DNA from: Euryarchaeota archaeon UBA24
Lineage (GTDB): Archaea; Halobacteriota; Halobacteria; Halobacteriales; Hikarchaeaceae
Length of the DNA: 64,000 bases
NCBI GenBank assembly: GCA_002503845.1
Contig: DASO01000010.1
Coordinates: forward strand, 60,935 to 124,934
Direction: 5' to 3'
Positions 7,257-16,273 of this stretch are shown here, piece by piece. The position numbers were made by a program, and so were the translations under genes. The notes under the pieces were generated by a model. That model was not told the origin of the DNA. It ran no database searches and was given only the letters and a program-made list of their open reading frames with translations. Numbering within the stretch: the first letter of the stretch is position 1; each line of letters starts with the position of its first letter.

Positions 7257-8213
7257 ATGCGAAAGGTGTGCTTCCATAAGTATGGGGGAGTGGAGGTTTT
7301 ACAATTAGAAGAAATAAAATCTCGGAAACTAGAGGGGGGAGAAATTAGAATCAAAACTAAGGCGATTGGGGTAAATCCCGTTGATACTTATTTTCGAGGA
7401 GGTGCATACAAAGTGCCCCAGCTTCCATGGACACCGGGATCGGATTTTGCAGGAGTAGTGGAGGAAATAGGATCTAAAAAAAGCGATTTAAAAGTGGGAG
7501 ATCGAGTGTACGGTACAGGGCTAGGTCGAGACATAGATGGGACATATTCAGAATCCATCATAGCTCCACAAAATAATCTGGCTGTGCTCCCAGATCAGAT
7601 TGAATTTGAAGAAGGTGCTGCGATTGCACTAGTAGGAGTTACGGCTTGGCGTGCACTTGTAGATCATGCGAATCTAATATCTGGTGAAAAATGCCTAATA
7701 CATGGGGGAAGTGGGGGGGTGGGGCACGTTGCTGTTCAAATAGCGGAGGGGATTGGAGCAGAAGTAACTACCACTGCTAGATCAGAATACCATGAAAAAT
7801 TAAAGCAATTGGGGGCGAAACATGTTTTTGACTACAATGTGAATAATCTTACAGAATTGATTGGGAATACAGGGCAGATGGATGTAATCCTCGATCATCG
7901 GTGTGATGAGTATATGGAATTGAATATCCAAGTTGCTAGTAAAAATGCAAGGATAGTAGGCATTGGGCAAGAAGATACCCAAGTAATAATTCCAAACTTT
8001 GCAATTGCTCGGGCGAAAGAGTTAGAGCTGTACATGATGAGCATGTTCAATACTCCAAATATTAGTACTATTTTGGATGAGATTTCTAAAATGATGGTAG
8101 AAGGGTCACTAGAAGTTTCCTTAGCAAAAAAATATCCACTAGAAGCGGCGGGAGAAGCCCAAGAGAGGATATATAGTCAAAGTAATATGGGAAAAATTGT
8201 GATTATTCCCTAA
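7257..8213 (+). CDS. Quinone-reductase-like MDR oxidoreductase
   Basis: A 318-residue zinc-free medium-chain dehydrogenase of the NADPH:quinone reductase type. Present are the GroES-like N-terminal domain with GVNPVDTYFRGGAY and PGSDFAGVVEEIG, and the Rossmann motif HGGSGGVGHVAVQIA near residue 155. No zinc-ligand cysteines are visible, which fits the quinone/enone reductase branch. I chose the ATG at 7257 (MRKVCFHKYG), since this is where family members begin; an ATG at 7221 would add 12 residues. It is transcribed divergently from sucCD. Physiological substrate unknown. Confidence 0.88.
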   Translation: MRKVCFHKYGGVEVLQLEEIKSRKLEGGEIRIKTKAIGVNPVDTYFRGGAYKVPQLPWTPGSDFAGVVEEIGSKKSDLKVGDRVYGTGLGRDIDGTYSESIIAPQNNLAVLPDQIEFEEGAAIALVGVTAWRALVDHANLISGEKCLIHGGSGGVGHVAVQIAEGIGAEVTTTARSEYHEKLKQLGAKHVFDYNVNNLTELIGNTGQMDVILDHRCDEYMELNIQVASKNARIVGIGQEDTQVIIPNFAIARAKELELYMMSMFNTPNISTILDEISKMMVEGSLEVSLAKKYPLEAAGEAQERIYSQSNMGKIVIIP

Positions 8214-8300
8214 GGAAAATGCAATGGAATGCAGGGAAATTATTAAAATTGTAAGTTATATTTATTAAAAGCAATATATCGTATGCCATATTTGGTCAGC

Positions 8301-8310
8301 TTTTTAAAGG
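8301..8310 (+). promoter_or_regulatory. Putative TATA box of the carotenoid operon
   Basis: In the 162-base gap between the MDR gene and crtB, TTTTTAAAGG at 8301-8310 is the best TATA-like element on the plus strand, about 66 bases before the crtB ATG. That would leave a leader of roughly 40 bases. A TTATAA at 8370 is too close to the ATG to serve crtB. The rest of the gap is AT-rich and shows nothing else I can name. Confidence 0.35.
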
Positions 8311-8375
8311 GGAGATTAATAGAAGAGGTAGAAAGTCAACTTCGCTGTGAGATGCGGATTGTTTGGTGGTTATAA

Positions 8376-9362
8376 ATGGTATCTGGTGAACAAATTAACA
8401 AAAGTAAAAGCATACAGCAACAAACGGGGAAAACGTTCTATTTTGCTACTTTGTTACTACCTAGAAGGGTCAGATATGCAACTCATATTTTATACGCATT
8501 TTTTAGGATTGCAGATGAAGTTGTAGATACATCCGAGAACAAAAATTCTCGGACTAAAATTAAACAGCTCGATGAGATACAAGAAGCAGTTCTGGGCAAA
8601 TCTTTAACAGAAGATCCGTCCCTAAAAGCATTTGAGGAATTGAGAAGGAGATACGACATTCCAACTACAGAAATAGTAGCATTTTTAGAGGCCATGCGGA
8701 TGGATATTTCTAAAAACAGGTATACAACTTTCGAAGAAGTAGAGGAGTATATGCGGGGTTCTGCGGTTACTGTTGCAAATATGATGGTATCGATCATGAA
8801 AGTGGAAGAGACTGAAGAGATTACTAGATCTGCCGCAGCTTTAGGAAAGGCATTCCAATTGACGAATTTCCTCAGGGATGTAAGAGAAGATATTATAGAG
8901 TATGATCGATCATACATGCCGAAGGAAACGCTCGAAAAGTACGGAGTGGAATACAAAAATATAGAAGATCTAGAATTTTCAGAATCGTTTGCAGAAGTGA
9001 TGCGGGAAGAAATTACTAGGGCTGAGGAGTTTTATAGAGAGGGAGTTGAGGGAATCAAATATTTACCGGAAGATTGTCAATTTGCAGTGTTATTGGCATC
9101 TATTTTATATGCAGATCACCATCGTTTGATCGTAAATCAGGAGTATGATGTTTTGACTCGAAGATCTACATTGAGCATGCCTGACAAAGTTGCATGTTTA
9201 ATCAAAGGTTGGTGGCATTTGAGAGTGACAAAAGATCCTACAACTACATTTTATTTATCCACCAGAATGTCAAATGGCGTGATGGAAGAAAATCAACATG
9301 ATGGGAAGGTTTTAGGTCGTGTTTTTGATGTGAAGGGATTGTTAATTAACTTTCAAAAATGA
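8376..9362 (+). CDS. crtB: Phytoene synthase
   Basis: A 328-residue prenyltransferase that condenses two geranylgeranyl diphosphates to 15-cis-phytoene, the first committed carotenoid step. Both aspartate-rich motifs are present: DEVVD at residues 47-51 and DVRED in LTNFLRDVREDIIEYDRSY, with the RYMP-like SYMPKETLEKYG after it. Length is normal. It is the first gene of a four-gene carotenoid cluster, ten bases ahead of the desaturase. A squalene synthase is less likely because the following genes are carotenoid-specific. Confidence 0.93.
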   Translation: MVSGEQINKSKSIQQQTGKTFYFATLLLPRRVRYATHILYAFFRIADEVVDTSENKNSRTKIKQLDEIQEAVLGKSLTEDPSLKAFEELRRRYDIPTTEIVAFLEAMRMDISKNRYTTFEEVEEYMRGSAVTVANMMVSIMKVEETEEITRSAAALGKAFQLTNFLRDVREDIIEYDRSYMPKETLEKYGVEYKNIEDLEFSESFAEVMREEITRAEEFYREGVEGIKYLPEDCQFAVLLASILYADHHRLIVNQEYDVLTRRSTLSMPDKVACLIKGWWHLRVTKDPTTTFYLSTRMSNGVMEENQHDGKVLGRVFDVKGLLINFQK

Positions 9363-9372
9363 GGAGATCAAA

Positions 9373-10851
9373 GTGTCCGATAAATCTGCCGTTATAATTG
9401 GGGCCGGTGTAGGAGGGTTATCATGTGCGTGTTACTTGGCGCAAGAGGGTATGCAAGTAACAGTGGTAGAAAAAAATGAGCAAATAGGAGGGAGGGCTTC
9501 TGTTTTAGAGAAAGGTGGATTTAAATTCGATATGGGTCCGTCATGGTATCTTATGCCAGATGTATTCGAGAGATTTTTTGAATTTTTTGATCGGAAGCCA
9601 GAAGATTACTATGAGATAATTCGATTAGATCCACATTACAGGATATTTTTCAAGGATCAAAAAACGGTGGACATAGTTGCTGATGTTGAACAAAACAAGC
9701 TTGTGTTTGAACAAATAGAAAAAGGTGCCGGAGAGGCTCTTGGGAGATACCTAGATAACTCCAAAAGAACTTATGAATTGGGTATGCAAAATTTTGTGTA
9801 TAAAGATAGGCCACGTTTGAGGGATTACATAAGCTTGGATGTATTATTAAATGCGAATAAAATAAGCTTATTTGGTTCTATGCAGAAACACGTTAACAAG
9901 TATTTTTTAGATTCGAAGTTGCAACAAATTATGCAATATACGTTGGTATTTTTAGGAGGATCTCCAAAGAATACTCCGGCTTTGTACAACCTAATGAGTC
10001 ATGTTGATTTTAATTTGGGAGTATACTACCCGGAAGGGGGGATTGGGAAGGTTATATCTTCTATTTCAGAATTGGGAAAAGAATTGGGAGTAACATATAA
10101 GCTAGGTTTCGAGGTAGATTCAATTGAAAATGAAAATGGTTTATTTTCTGTGAAAAGCAAAACGGGGGGAGAAATAAAATCAGATGTGGTAATCAGCAAT
10201 GCAGATTATAATCATACAGAACAAGTTTTACTCCCGATAGAAAAAAGACAATTTGATGAGAAATATTGGGAATCTCGAACTTATGCCCCATCTGCGTTTT
10301 TAATATATCTGGGTGTGGAAGGGGATATCGATCCATTAATTCACCATAATCTAGTCCTCCCTACAGATTGGGATGGTCATTTTGAAGAAATATTTACTAA
10401 ACCTACATGGCCAACAGATCCTGCATATTATATATGCGCACCTTCGGATACTGATGATTCAGTTGCCCCAGAGGGATGTAGTAATCTATTCATATTAGTT
10501 CCCATAGCAGTGGGAATTAAAGATGGGAAGAAAATGAGGAAGGAGTACAGAGACAAAATATTAGCAGATGTTGCAGAAAATGTGGGTGTGGATATAAGAA
10601 ATAGAATAATACTAGAAGAGCATTTTTCCATATCCGATTTTTCTAGGCGGTATAATAGTGCAAAAGGATCAGCTCTGGGGTTGGCGCATACATTAATTCA
10701 AACGGGCCCCATTAGACCAGATAATCGTTCGAAAAAAATGAAAGGCATGTATTTTACAGGTGGGTATACTAGACCTGGTATTGGAGTTCCTATGTGCCTA
10801 ATAAGTGGAGAACATACAGCAAAAGCCGTTATTGAAGATTTAGAGAGATAA
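9373..10851 (+). CDS. crtI: Carotenoid desaturase (CrtI/CrtD family)
   Basis: A 492-residue FAD-dependent phytoene desaturase-family enzyme. The N-terminal dinucleotide-binding motif is VIIGAGVGGLSCACYLA (residues 7-23) with VVEKNEQIGGRAS after it, and the C-terminal FAD motif is MYFTGGYTRPGIGVPMCLISG. GTG start with a GAGGAGATC ribosome-binding sequence just upstream. In haloarchaea the gene immediately before lyeJ and cruF is usually crtD (3,4-desaturase of the C50 end group), while crtI acts on phytoene and lies elsewhere or nearby. With only one desaturase in this cluster I cannot tell which step, or both, it serves. Confidence 0.9.
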   Translation: MSDKSAVIIGAGVGGLSCACYLAQEGMQVTVVEKNEQIGGRASVLEKGGFKFDMGPSWYLMPDVFERFFEFFDRKPEDYYEIIRLDPHYRIFFKDQKTVDIVADVEQNKLVFEQIEKGAGEALGRYLDNSKRTYELGMQNFVYKDRPRLRDYISLDVLLNANKISLFGSMQKHVNKYFLDSKLQQIMQYTLVFLGGSPKNTPALYNLMSHVDFNLGVYYPEGGIGKVISSISELGKELGVTYKLGFEVDSIENENGLFSVKSKTGGEIKSDVVISNADYNHTEQVLLPIEKRQFDEKYWESRTYAPSAFLIYLGVEGDIDPLIHHNLVLPTDWDGHFEEIFTKPTWPTDPAYYICAPSDTDDSVAPEGCSNLFILVPIAVGIKDGKKMRKEYRDKILADVAENVGVDIRNRIILEEHFSISDFSRRYNSAKGSALGLAHTLIQTGPIRPDNRSKKMKGMYFTGGYTRPGIGVPMCLISGEHTAKAVIEDLER

Positions 10852-10853
10852 AT

Positions 10854-11690
10854 ATGAATGTAGAAAGGTATATGAAGTTAATTGCGACTTCACGGCCTAG
10901 ATTCTGGTTGTATTTAGCGGGTCCGGCACTAGTGGGTGCTGCATATGGGATAGATACGGTTGCTGGTCTGATGAGAATGGAAGTTGTTCTGATTATATTG
11001 TATTTTTTGATTCCAGCTAACTTCTTAGTCTACGGAATTAATGATATATTCGACTCGAAGATTGATCAAAAAAATCCAAAAAAGAAATCTAAAGAGACTC
11101 AATACAGAGGGGGGATTGAGTTGCCTATTTTGGTGATATTGAGTATAATTTTAGGGGTGGCATTAATGAGTATGCTTACCGCGAATTCCATTCCGTGGAT
11201 GATTGGTTTTCTATTCCTAAGCTGGGCATATAGTGCACCTCCATTTAGATTCAAAACGAAGCCGGTCTTTGATTCTTGCTCAAATATTTTGTATATATTT
11301 CCAGGAGTTATTACGTACATAGTAGTTTCAGGCTCCAGCCCACCATGGCTTGCAATAATAGGAGGATGTTTTTGGGCGATGGCGATGCATACTTTCTCGG
11401 CCATTCCCGATATTGCACCAGATAGGGAATCAAAGATTGAAACACTGGCCACATCGCTGGGTCAAATGGGATCCATAGTCTACTGTGGAAGTTGTTGGTT
11501 GATTGCTTCAGGATTATTTGCGATGGTAGATATCAGATTAGGGATACTTTTGTCAATTTATTTGGTAGTATTGGGAGTGATAATGTTGAGAAAAATAGAA
11601 ATTGGAGTAGCATATTGGTGGTATCCAAGAATTAATGCGATAGTAGGGTTTCTCCTAGTTATTGGGGGGCTTTTGAGGATTGCAACGTGA
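10854..11690 (+). CDS. lyeJ: Lycopene elongase/1,2-hydratase (UbiA family)
   Basis: A 278-residue integral membrane prenyltransferase of the UbiA superfamily. The first Asp-rich motif NDIFDSKID (residues 63-71) and the second DIAPDRESK motif (about residues 187-195) bind the Mg-diphosphate of dimethylallyl-PP; seven or more hydrophobic segments are visible. In haloarchaea LyeJ adds a C5 unit to each end of lycopene and hydrates it, leading to dihydrobisanhydrobacterioruberin. Placement between the desaturase and cruF supports this assignment over a menaquinone or digeranylgeranylglycerol prenyltransferase. Starts two bases after the desaturase stop. Confidence 0.92.
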   Translation: MNVERYMKLIATSRPRFWLYLAGPALVGAAYGIDTVAGLMRMEVVLIILYFLIPANFLVYGINDIFDSKIDQKNPKKKSKETQYRGGIELPILVILSIILGVALMSMLTANSIPWMIGFLFLSWAYSAPPFRFKTKPVFDSCSNILYIFPGVITYIVVSGSSPPWLAIIGGCFWAMAMHTFSAIPDIAPDRESKIETLATSLGQMGSIVYCGSCWLIASGLFAMVDIRLGILLSIYLVVLGVIMLRKIEIGVAYWWYPRINAIVGFLLVIGGLLRIAT

Positions 11691-12493
11691 GAGAAAAATT
11701 AGAATTATTAGTACGTGAAAATCGTTTGGTTTTGGCGATAGTGATGCCAATCGTAGGGGCCGTATTACTAGTTGCAAGTGAAGAGATGATATTGCCAGCT
11801 TGGCTTTCATTTAATCCATACATTGTGTTGATGGGGACTGCATTGATGAGATTGCCACTAATTGTTGCAATCATGCCACTTATAAATAGAAGAAATGGTG
11901 TGTTGTTATTACTATTGACAGTTTATGTATACATAATTGAATTTATAGGCATAAATCATGGATGGCCATATGGTAATTTCCAATACTTAGTTGAATTGGG
12001 ACCTATGGTTTCGGGGATTCCAATGGCACTCCCGCTATTTTTCATCCCGCTGGTGTTGAATGGTTATTTGTTAACATTGTTAATCGTTAAAAAGTCGAGG
12101 TTGGATCGAAAAATAATAATCCCAATGGCTATTGTATTAGTCATTTTGATAGATTTGGTTTTAGATCCTGCTGCAGTTTCTCTTGGTTTTTGGTCTTATG
12201 GAGAGGGGGGAGAATTTTATGGAGTCCCGCATACAAATTACCAAGGATGGTTAATTAGTGGAGGAATAGCGGTGTTGGTGGTTAACAGTATGTTTGATAG
12301 AAAAAAACTTCTGGCCCGTATTGATCAGTGTGAATTTGGACTAGATGACATGGTTAGTTTTGTATTATTATGGGGTTTGGTTAATACGTTCTATGGTAAT
12401 TGGATTCCAAGTGCGATTGTAGGAATTCTTATCGTTGGTTTGTGGTGGGTGGATCGAATTGATATTGCAAGTATTGTGAACAAAAATAACTGA
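11687..12493 (+). CDS. cruF: Bisanhydrobacterioruberin hydratase
   Basis: A 268-residue polytopic membrane protein of the CruF/carotenoid biosynthesis family, the hydratase that adds water to the C5 ends to give bacterioruberin. Seen are about seven hydrophobic segments and the family stretch around HGWPYGNFQY near residue 87, DLVLDPAAVSLGFWSYGEGGEFYGVPHTNYQGWLISG (conserved in CruF) around residues 158-195. GTG start overlapping the lyeJ stop (GTGA), so the two are coupled. Last gene of the carotenoid cluster; a lipoprotein follows after 30 bases and may be cotranscribed. Confidence 0.92.
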   Translation: MREKLELLVRENRLVLAIVMPIVGAVLLVASEEMILPAWLSFNPYIVLMGTALMRLPLIVAIMPLINRRNGVLLLLLTVYVYIIEFIGINHGWPYGNFQYLVELGPMVSGIPMALPLFFIPLVLNGYLLTLLIVKKSRLDRKIIIPMAIVLVILIDLVLDPAAVSLGFWSYGEGGEFYGVPHTNYQGWLISGGIAVLVVNSMFDRKKLLARIDQCEFGLDDMVSFVLLWGLVNTFYGNWIPSAIVGILIVGLWWVDRIDIASIVNKNN

Positions 12494-12523
12494 ATATAAA
12501 TTTTTGGAGATACAGAAAAGGGC

Positions 12524-13861
12524 ATGGATGAAATGAAAAGTCGGAGGGAGATCCTTCAGATATCGAGTTTGGGGGTATTGGGTTTAGTGGGATGTATGGG
12601 AAATTCAAAAGCAGATAAATGTTTAGACGGGACTGAGAAAGAGAAGAATGAATATCAAGAGGGGAATGGTACGGAAGGAGGATGGCCTCATTTTGGATGC
12701 AATCTTACAGGAGATCATAAAAATTATGGAGCAAATCCAAATTCGGATGCGATGGAATTGGCGTGGGATAATAGATTGTCTATTTCGAGTACGTCGGCCA
12801 TGCGGCCATTAATAAGAGATGATGTGGTGTATGTGGGGTGGCAATCGATCACAGGAATTGGGAAGCTATACGCATTAGATGCTAATCGGGGGGAACAAAA
12901 ATGGGTTGCGGAGTATGAAGGTGGAGCACTTTTGCCAGGATCAGTTATGGAAGATAGCATATATGCAGGGAGCCCAGATGGAATTCACTCTTTTAGTGTA
13001 GAGACGGGGGAGTTATCATGGTCATTCCGTCCGGAGGGCGACTGGAAATTCGTAGGAGGAGTTAGAGGAATTGATAAATTATATGCGTTTGGGATTAGTA
13101 AAAATAAGATAGACGGATTGTATGCGGTTGATCCAGAGACAGGGGAGATAGAATGGGAATTTAGATCAAGTGATATATCCGGTCTTTTTGCAGTCCAAGG
13201 GGATTCGGTATATACAGGAGGGGGTGGCAACATCCATAGAATTTCAAAAGTTGATGGATCAGAAATCTGGTCGGTTCCGATGGGGTATGGATATAAAAGT
13301 GGGCAAATTGTTGCAAATGGAGAGACTATATACGCAACTGGGAAATCGAATCAGGAGAAGGAGGAGAAAATATTTGCAATAGATGATTCTTGTGGGCAGA
13401 TGGAATGGTCGGTTGTATCGAAGGATGAAAAGTCATGGATGGGCATGGCCGCAAATCCAGAAGAACTCTATGTTTCTGTTCAAAGGGAGGGTACAAAAAA
13501 TGCATATGGAACTGCTGAAATGATCGCACTGGATCGAGATGGGGGGTCGAGGTTATGGACTATAAAATTAGAAAATATGAGATATGCGTCTGTTGAATTG
13601 GGGAATCCAATAATAGTAGGTGACGAGATATATGTGGGCGGGTTGCAAAGAAGAGCAAACAGATCAGATATTGCATATTTCAACGTGATTGGGATTGATC
13701 TGCCTGAAGGAACACCAGTCCCAGGTCAAACTCACAGAAGAGAAATAGATAAGACGATAAAGATATCCGAGGAACCCATGTATGTGAGTCCTCCGTCAAT
13801 TGTAGCGGGGAAAGACACAATATATACTTTAGCGGGCGGAGTGATATCGGCGATGAGATGA
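12524..13861 (+). CDS. Tat-exported PQQ-like beta-propeller lipoprotein
   Basis: A 445-residue secreted protein with repeated PQQ-propeller blades. The N-terminus has a twin-arginine motif (SRREILQIS) followed by a hydrophobic stretch and a lipobox-like LVGC, so it is likely a Tat lipoprotein as in haloarchaea. Blade signatures of the type YALDANRGEQKWV, HSFSVETGELSWSF, YAVDPETGEIEWEF, HRISKVDGSEIWSV, IALDRDGGSRLWTI are visible, i.e. six or more blades. No PQQ-dehydrogenase active-site residues are evident, so it resembles the BamB-like propellers of unknown ligand. It follows cruF by 30 bases, but no link to carotenoids can be shown. Confidence 0.85.
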   Translation: MDEMKSRREILQISSLGVLGLVGCMGNSKADKCLDGTEKEKNEYQEGNGTEGGWPHFGCNLTGDHKNYGANPNSDAMELAWDNRLSISSTSAMRPLIRDDVVYVGWQSITGIGKLYALDANRGEQKWVAEYEGGALLPGSVMEDSIYAGSPDGIHSFSVETGELSWSFRPEGDWKFVGGVRGIDKLYAFGISKNKIDGLYAVDPETGEIEWEFRSSDISGLFAVQGDSVYTGGGGNIHRISKVDGSEIWSVPMGYGYKSGQIVANGETIYATGKSNQEKEEKIFAIDDSCGQMEWSVVSKDEKSWMGMAANPEELYVSVQREGTKNAYGTAEMIALDRDGGSRLWTIKLENMRYASVELGNPIIVGDEIYVGGLQRRANRSDIAYFNVIGIDLPEGTPVPGQTHRREIDKTIKISEEPMYVSPPSIVAGKDTIYTLAGGVISAMR

Positions 13862-13879
13862 AAAATAAAGGGGCTAGAT

Positions 13880-14893
13880 TTAAAGGTAGACTTGTTTAAT
13901 ATCAGAAGGACTTGCTCTCCTAACTATAGAGCTAATTATATCCGAAGATCCTGAAAGATTATTAGAATCCCCATCTAGTACCAAGATTTTAGCTTCCCGG
14001 TCGGGTTCGAGGATACCATAATTAAGATCGAAAATTGTTGCCCCGGAAGAAGTGGCCATTCGTAGGATTTCGCGGGGGTCTATATCAAAGAGTTTTGAAA
14101 CAAACGCCATTTCACGGAAAAGAGAAGGGCTATTTAGCATTACGTTGTCGGTTCCGAGTGCAATAGTAGTGTGGCAAAGTAAATCTTCGATGGGAGGAAG
14201 TCCAACTCCAGTGACGATATTTGAACGGGGGCAGATGACAACTGGTGTATTGGTATTTTGTAGATGGTCGAGGTGTTCAGAAGTTGGATGGACCATATGA
14301 ACCACAAAGTCGGGTTCCAATGCTAGCGCAGTTTCTATATCGGTTTTATCGCGTTCACCCGCATGAATCCCAAATAATTTATTTGCGGTTTTGGTTGATT
14401 GTCGTTCGTGGGTAAAATCAGAATCTCTAGACCCACTAGCTCCAAATCCATCTGCAATATCCAAAACATCAATTGTTTCTCTGCCTAAAACGATCGCATC
14501 CACGTTGGAATTGGAGTGTGCTTTTTGTAGCATGTTGACGCCGTCAACGCCACCTTCACGGAAATCGGCGAATGCAGCCACCCCAGTACTTTCCATCAGA
14601 TTGATAGACTTCCTCATTTGAGAGATTAGATCGTCAGGGGTTGCTGCAGCTAATAGACGGTGTTTAAGCCCATCAGGGGGTGCTACTAAGTCATCTAGAG
14701 ATAATCCGGATCCGGCATCTTTTGCTATTGAATCTCCAATGTGAGTATGGGAATTTATGAAAGCTGGAAGAATTATGTCAGTACTAGAGTTAGCTTCTTC
14801 TTCTATATGGGAGATGCGACCATTCTCAATGGTAATAGTGCCTTCGATTAAATCAAATTCATGGCCAAAAAGGATTGTGCCCTGAAGCTGCAT
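13880..14893 (-). CDS. Amidohydrolase-family protein (deaminase-like)
   Basis: A 337-residue metal-dependent hydrolase of the cytosine-deaminase/chlorohydrolase branch. Metal site motifs are present: NSHTHIGDS, a His in FGIHAGERDK, VVHMVHPT, and Asp in ALGTDNVML. Members deaminate purines or pyrimidines or dechlorinate triazines; the specific substrate cannot be read. ATG at 14893 chosen; an in-frame GTG at 14899 adds two residues. Shorter than the 430-residue SAH/5'-methylthioadenosine deaminases. Convergent with the propeller lipoprotein, 47 bases after the HD-domain gene on the same strand. Confidence 0.85.
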   Translation of the reverse strand: MQLQGTILFGHEFDLIEGTITIENGRISHIEEEANSSTDIILPAFINSHTHIGDSIAKDAGSGLSLDDLVAPPDGLKHRLLAAATPDDLISQMRKSINLMESTGVAAFADFREGGVDGVNMLQKAHSNSNVDAIVLGRETIDVLDIADGFGASGSRDSDFTHERQSTKTANKLFGIHAGERDKTDIETALALEPDFVVHMVHPTSEHLDHLQNTNTPVVICPRSNIVTGVGLPPIEDLLCHTTIALGTDNVMLNSPSLFREMAFVSKLFDIDPREILRMATSSGATIFDLNYGILEPDREAKILVLDGDSNNLSGSSDIISSIVRRASPSDIKQVYL

Positions 14894-14940
14894 AATCACA
14901 CTTTGCTAGGTAGAGACTTGAATGAGTCGCATGTGTATTG

Positions 14941-16170
14941 TTAGTTAATGAATTTATCAAGACTAAAATTTTTCTTTGATCGCATAGATATCAGGTGCCC
15001 ATTTGTTTCGAGATTGAGTTCGTTTTCTGCTGCACTTCCGACTCGGTCTACTAGATTTGTTGGAGCATATACACCGAGACGCCATTGTTCTTTTTGGGCA
15101 TCCTGCAATGCATCGATGAGGGGAGAATGGTCATGGAGCATGCGAATTTCGTCTCCAACTTTAATTTTTATTTCTTTTGCAGTTGTCGAAGGGGAAGATG
15201 GTATATCTATTATTACAGATTGACTATCTATATTGAGTTTAGAGGCTATACGGTTTTCAAATGTATGAATAGAATCATAATCCGCGTTGATGACATCGTC
15301 AGGGACATCTTTCATTTCGGCCCAGATTGCTCGTTTGTAGAGATTTCGATTGGAAATTCGCTTCTCGAGAGGGGCGGTTATTGAATTCGATCGAAGGGCG
15401 GCGTGTAAATCGTGATCGTCCATATTGCGGAGGTCATTTTCTTTTATAACTTTGGAATCTAGTAAAAACTCAGTTGCTCGGCGTAGTATCGATTTTGAGA
15501 TTCGTGCTACGTGATGATTGTATACAGTGGGACCCATAAGTGTTCTAGCAAGAAGGAGATTTTCGGCGGCTTGAACATTTCCACCAGATGCCGATAAAAC
15601 TAATTCATCGTCGATGAAAGTCAGCTCCCGGACTAATCGTCCGTGGTCAATGGCGCCGTAAGGAACTCCCGTATGATGGGCATCACGAACCAGATAATCC
15701 ATCCGGTCTACATCAATTGAACTAGAGATTATTTGGCCATATTGTCCTTTTCCGATGATTAAATTTGCGATCAGATTGGCATCTAGATTGTGTGTTTCAA
15801 GGACTGAGCAGAGGGGGGAAGAAGTAAGAAGCTCTTCTATATTTTCATGTTCAAAACCGATTCTATGGTTAAGCAAGGGTTCAATGTTATGACTATATGG
15901 AGAGTGGCCAATGTCATGAAGCATTGCTGCGGCCCGTATATGATTAGCTATTTCCGAGGGGATTTCGAGGTGATTAGTGACCTCGCATGCTAGATGATAA
16001 ACTCCAATACTATGTTCGAATCTTGTGTGATTTGCAGAGGGATAAACAAGAGAGACAGTGCCCAACTGTTTTATGTGCCGTAACCGTTGGACAGGAGAGG
16101 TATCTAGTAGATCCAATGCGAGTCCATCAATAGTGATATGATCATGGACACTGTCTTTAATAGTTTTCAT
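14941..16170 (-). CDS. HD-domain phosphohydrolase (SAMHD1/YwfO-like)
   Basis: A 409-residue HD-superfamily protein. Motifs are the IKDSVHDHITIDG start, QRLRHIKQLGTVSLVYPSANHTRFEHSIGVYHLA, AAMLHDIGHSPYSHNIEPLL (the HD pair), and IDVDRMDYLVRDAHHTGVPYG with the late Asp. Homologs are dNTP triphosphohydrolases or dNTP-sensing phosphohydrolases related to SAMHD1 and bacterial YwfO. The C-terminal region is a less conserved helical domain. It is transcribed away from cofD; the 103 bases between them must contain both promoters. Confidence 0.92.
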   Translation of the reverse strand: MKTIKDSVHDHITIDGLALDLLDTSPVQRLRHIKQLGTVSLVYPSANHTRFEHSIGVYHLACEVTNHLEIPSEIANHIRAAAMLHDIGHSPYSHNIEPLLNHRIGFEHENIEELLTSSPLCSVLETHNLDANLIANLIIGKGQYGQIISSSIDVDRMDYLVRDAHHTGVPYGAIDHGRLVRELTFIDDELVLSASGGNVQAAENLLLARTLMGPTVYNHHVARISKSILRRATEFLLDSKVIKENDLRNMDDHDLHAALRSNSITAPLEKRISNRNLYKRAIWAEMKDVPDDVINADYDSIHTFENRIASKLNIDSQSVIIDIPSSPSTTAKEIKIKVGDEIRMLHDHSPLIDALQDAQKEQWRLGVYAPTNLVDRVGSAAENELNLETNGHLISMRSKKNFSLDKFIN

Positions 16171-16273
16171 CTAGAAAGGGATAGAATAGGATAACATATA
16201 AGTAATAACATATAGAACGATAAGTGGCGAAATATAGGATAAAATTAACACAAAATAAAAGGATGAAACTATT

